A stretch of 6,693 nucleotides of DNA, from positions 1-6,693 of the forward strand of contig JAQGJF010000733.1 of the NCBI GenBank assembly GCA_028290765.1, written 5' to 3'. Below, piece after piece: positions 5,353 through 6,693 of the stretch; within the stretch, counting starts at the first letter, position 1; each line of letters begins with the position of its first letter. This DNA is from Tardiphaga sp. (GTDB lineage: Bacteria > Pseudomonadota > Alphaproteobacteria > Rhizobiales > Xanthobacteraceae). Below the pieces are notes generated by a model. The model was given only the letters and a program-made list of their open reading frames with translations. It was not told the origin of the DNA and did no database searches. The position numbers were made by a program, and so were the translations under genes.

Positions 5353-6253
5353 AATCCAGCACACTGATGTCCGCCACCAAAATGGTCCCAGTGACCGACT
5401 CCGTGATGTAAAGCCGATCGCGATTATTGCCGCCGATTGCGACATTGGTGCAGCTCGGTCCCGCGCAGGATTTGATCCGCGCGATCAATTCACCGTTGGG
5501 CGCAAACACAAAGACATGGCCCAGCGATGCATGCGCGACGAACAGCCGGCCTTTGCTGTCCATGGTGAGGCCATCGGGACCGCTGGTGCCGAAGGTGGAA
5601 CAGAATCGGCCGACCTTCGAGACGTTGCCGTCCTTCATCAACGGCATCCGCCATACCGCGTTGTCGCGGGTCATCGCCACAAACAGCACGGACTCACTCG
5701 GATCGAGCACCAACCCGTTGGGGCTGACGCCGGTATCGATCAGGCAATCGAGCTTTCCTTCCCGAGACAGCCGGTACACCCGCCCGGTCGGATCATGCAA
5801 CCCGGTCTGGCCTTGATCGGTGAAATAGATGTCGCCGTTCGACGCGATGTGCAGATCATTGCAGCCCTTGAAGGATTCCGAATTGCGCGCCGTCAATACC
5901 GGCTGCATCCGCCCCGCTTCCGCATCGAGCTGCATGATGCCGTGCATGTAATCGGCGACCAGAATACGTCCGTCCCGGCCAATCTTGAGGCCGTTCGGCC
6001 AGCCTTCATATTCGATGACCAGCGTCCACGCGCCGTCGGGCGCAATCCGGAAAATACGCCCGAACGGAATATCGACGATGTACAAATTGCCACCGGCGTC
6101 GAACGATGGCCCTTCGATGAAGCAATCGGTCTCAAGCCCCGGCCGGTTGGCGTCGGCCCATGTCGAGCGCACGGCCTTGCGCCGAAATTGATCCGGCATC
6201 GCCGAAAAGACCTTGGTCTCAATCAGCAGCGGCGGATGGTCGAGATACATCAT
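5333..6253 (-). CDS. SMP-30/gluconolactonase/LRE family lactonase
   Basis: A 306-residue six-bladed beta-propeller protein, a metal-dependent lactonase that would open sugar lactones such as gluconolactone to the free acid. Compared with human SMP30 (recalled), the four metal/active-site positions are all present: E47 in IEGPSF for Glu18, N132 in GCNDLH for Asn103, N179 in SPNGLVLD for Asn154 and D227 in GPDGLTMD for Asp204. Blade repeats of the GNLYIVD / GRILVAD / GDIYFTD / GRLFVAH type recur through the protein. No signal peptide is seen, so it is probably cytoplasmic. ATG at 6253 is chosen because AGGTGA (6262-6267) lies eight bases upstream; GTG at 6265 would overlap that site, and ATG 6250 is also possible. 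The last six residues (SSLRAA) and the stop codon come from the family C repeat. Divergent from a solute-binding protein gene. Confidence 0.9.
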   Translation of the reverse strand: MMYLDHPPLLIETKVFSAMPDQFRRKAVRSTWADANRPGLETDCFIEGPSFDAGGNLYIVDIPFGRIFRIAPDGAWTLVIEYEGWPNGLKIGRDGRILVADYMHGIMQLDAEAGRMQPVLTARNSESFKGCNDLHIASNGDIYFTDQGQTGLHDPTGRVYRLSREGKLDCLIDTGVSPNGLVLDPSESVLFVAMTRDNAVWRMPLMKDGNVSKVGRFCSTFGTSGPDGLTMDSKGRLFVAHASLGHVFVFAPNGELIARIKSCAGPSCTNVAIGGNNRDRLYITESVTGTILVADISVLDSSLRAA

Positions 6254-6261
6254 CGCTGGGT

Positions 6262-6267
6262 TCACCT
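6262..6267 (-). promoter_or_regulatory. Ribosome binding site deciding the lactonase start
   Basis: AGGTGA on the minus strand is spaced eight bases from ATG 6253. An upstream in-frame GTG (6265-6263) lies inside this motif and has no good site of its own, so the ATG is preferred. Confidence 0.6.
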
Positions 6268-6281
6268 GTCAAAGACGTCGC

Positions 6282-6310
6282 ACCATAAATCAGCACATCC
6301 GCGCCGTCGA
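6282..6310 (-). promoter_or_regulatory. Possible promoter of the lactonase gene
   Basis: On the minus strand TCGACG (6310-6305) and TATGGT (6287-6282) are separated by 17 bases. Each matches four of six positions of the sigma-70 -35 and -10 consensus. The predicted leader to ATG 6253 is short, about 20-25 bases. It is weak on sequence alone but well placed. Confidence 0.3.
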
Positions 6311-6327
6311 TGACGCAGCATGCGTTC

Positions 6328-6355
6328 TTGTTCCGGCCGTGAGGCATGCTATGAA
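6328..6355 (+). promoter_or_regulatory. Weak candidate promoter of the substrate-binding protein gene
   Basis: TTGTTC (6328-6333) and TATGAA (6350-6355) lie 16 bases apart upstream of the plus-strand gene, giving a leader of about 80 bases. The leader could fold a hairpin, CCGCC (6408-6412) with GGCGG (6419-6423), just before the GGAGG ribosome site. The match to sigma-70 consensus is poor, so this is only a suggestion. No operator symmetry was recognised in the divergent region. Confidence 0.18.
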
Positions 6356-6443
6356 TCCGGCAAGCTCGCGTTTTCAGGCAGCCGCCGGACGCAGGACCAA
6401 ACAATCACCGCCGTTAAAGGCGGATTGCAGGGAGGAATACCAC

Positions 6444-6693
6444 ATGGCCCATTCAGGCCCGACCCGGCGTTCGGTATTGGCCGGAACGCTCGCAACCGGC
6501 GCACTTGGTCTCACCGGATTTCCTGCTTACGCCGACGTGCAGTGGAAAAAATACGCCGGCACCAAGCTGGAGGTGATCCTCGCCAAAGGTCCGCGCGGCG
6601 ATAACCTGCAAAAAAACATCAAGGAGTTCACAGACCTGACCGGTATCGAGGTCGAATCGGAACAGATCCCCGAGCAGCAGCAGCGGCAGAAGG
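6444..6693 (+). CDS. ABC-transporter substrate-binding protein, N-terminal part (runs off the window)
   Basis: Only the first 83 codons are present; the frame is open to the window edge. GGAGG (6431-6435) lies eight bases before ATG 6444, a strong start. The N terminus has a Tat-like signal: TRRSVLA with twin arginines R8-R9, a weakly hydrophobic stretch TLATGALGLTGF, and AYA at 28-30 before DVQW, a plausible cleavage site. The mature start has YAGTKLEVILAKGPRGDNLQ and then KEFTDLTGIEVESEQIPEQQ, the typical first strand and helix of family 1 extracellular solute-binding proteins, often for sugars. It would work in the periplasm and deliver its ligand to a membrane permease, presumably encoded to the right. 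Divergent from the lactonase, which may act on the same class of compound. The ligand cannot be told. Confidence 0.85.
   Translation, partial: MAHSGPTRRSVLAGTLATGALGLTGFPAYADVQWKKYAGTKLEVILAKGPRGDNLQKNIKEFTDLTGIEVESEQIPEQQQRQK

Noticed and set aside
5516..6313. A 265-codon plus-strand frame opposite the lactonase
   Set aside because: It is an antisense shadow of a gene with all its active-site residues intact.

Overview
The window looks like a chromosomal segment from a Bradyrhizobium- or Rhodopseudomonas-type alphaproteobacterium (family Nitrobacteraceae). The evidence is high GC, codon use rich in G and C at third positions, the gene types, and above all several palindromic intergenic repeats of kinds I recall as very common in those genomes. 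No tRNA, rRNA, CRISPR array, insertion sequence or phage gene is visible.

Layout. The left edge (9-98) is a long palindromic repeat (family A here) just upstream of a zinc-dependent alcohol dehydrogenase (147-1214, +). Downstream of that gene lie a second palindrome family (B, 1225-1294) and a short hairpin with a T run that looks like an intrinsic terminator (1310-1330). A TetR/AcrR-type repressor follows (1490-2113, +), with a candidate operator just upstream. It converges on a MipA/OmpV-type outer-membrane protein (2286-3119, -), and a long inverted repeat built on a third family (C) fills the gap between them. The 442-base gap 3120-3561 holds a B element enlarged by an insert, followed by half a C element.

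Next are three genes on the minus strand, transcribed from right to left: an SMP-30/gluconolactonase-type lactonase (5333-6253), a crotonase-fold enoyl-CoA hydratase/isomerase homologue (4437-5174, TTG start) and a 3-mercaptopyruvate sulfurtransferase (3562-4404). The last two are 32 bases apart and probably form an operon. A C element lies between the lactonase and the crotonase and supplies the lactonase stop codon. Divergent from the lactonase is the start of an ABC-transporter substrate-binding protein with a Tat-like signal peptide (6444 to the window end, +). A lactonase beside a solute-uptake gene fits uptake and breakdown of a sugar or sugar acid, but the substrate cannot be read from the sequence.

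Most interesting signal. The genes are ordinary; the repeats are not. Three palindrome families share one design: two inverted arms, each of which is itself a hairpin. In two families the arms differ by paired changes that keep the inner stem intact. In families B and C the same 5-base core (GAAGC) is replaced at the same place by related inserts of 40-41 bases. This looks like a modular, structure-selected repeat system, similar in spirit to REP/BIME elements mobilised in trans. No mobilising gene is present in the window.
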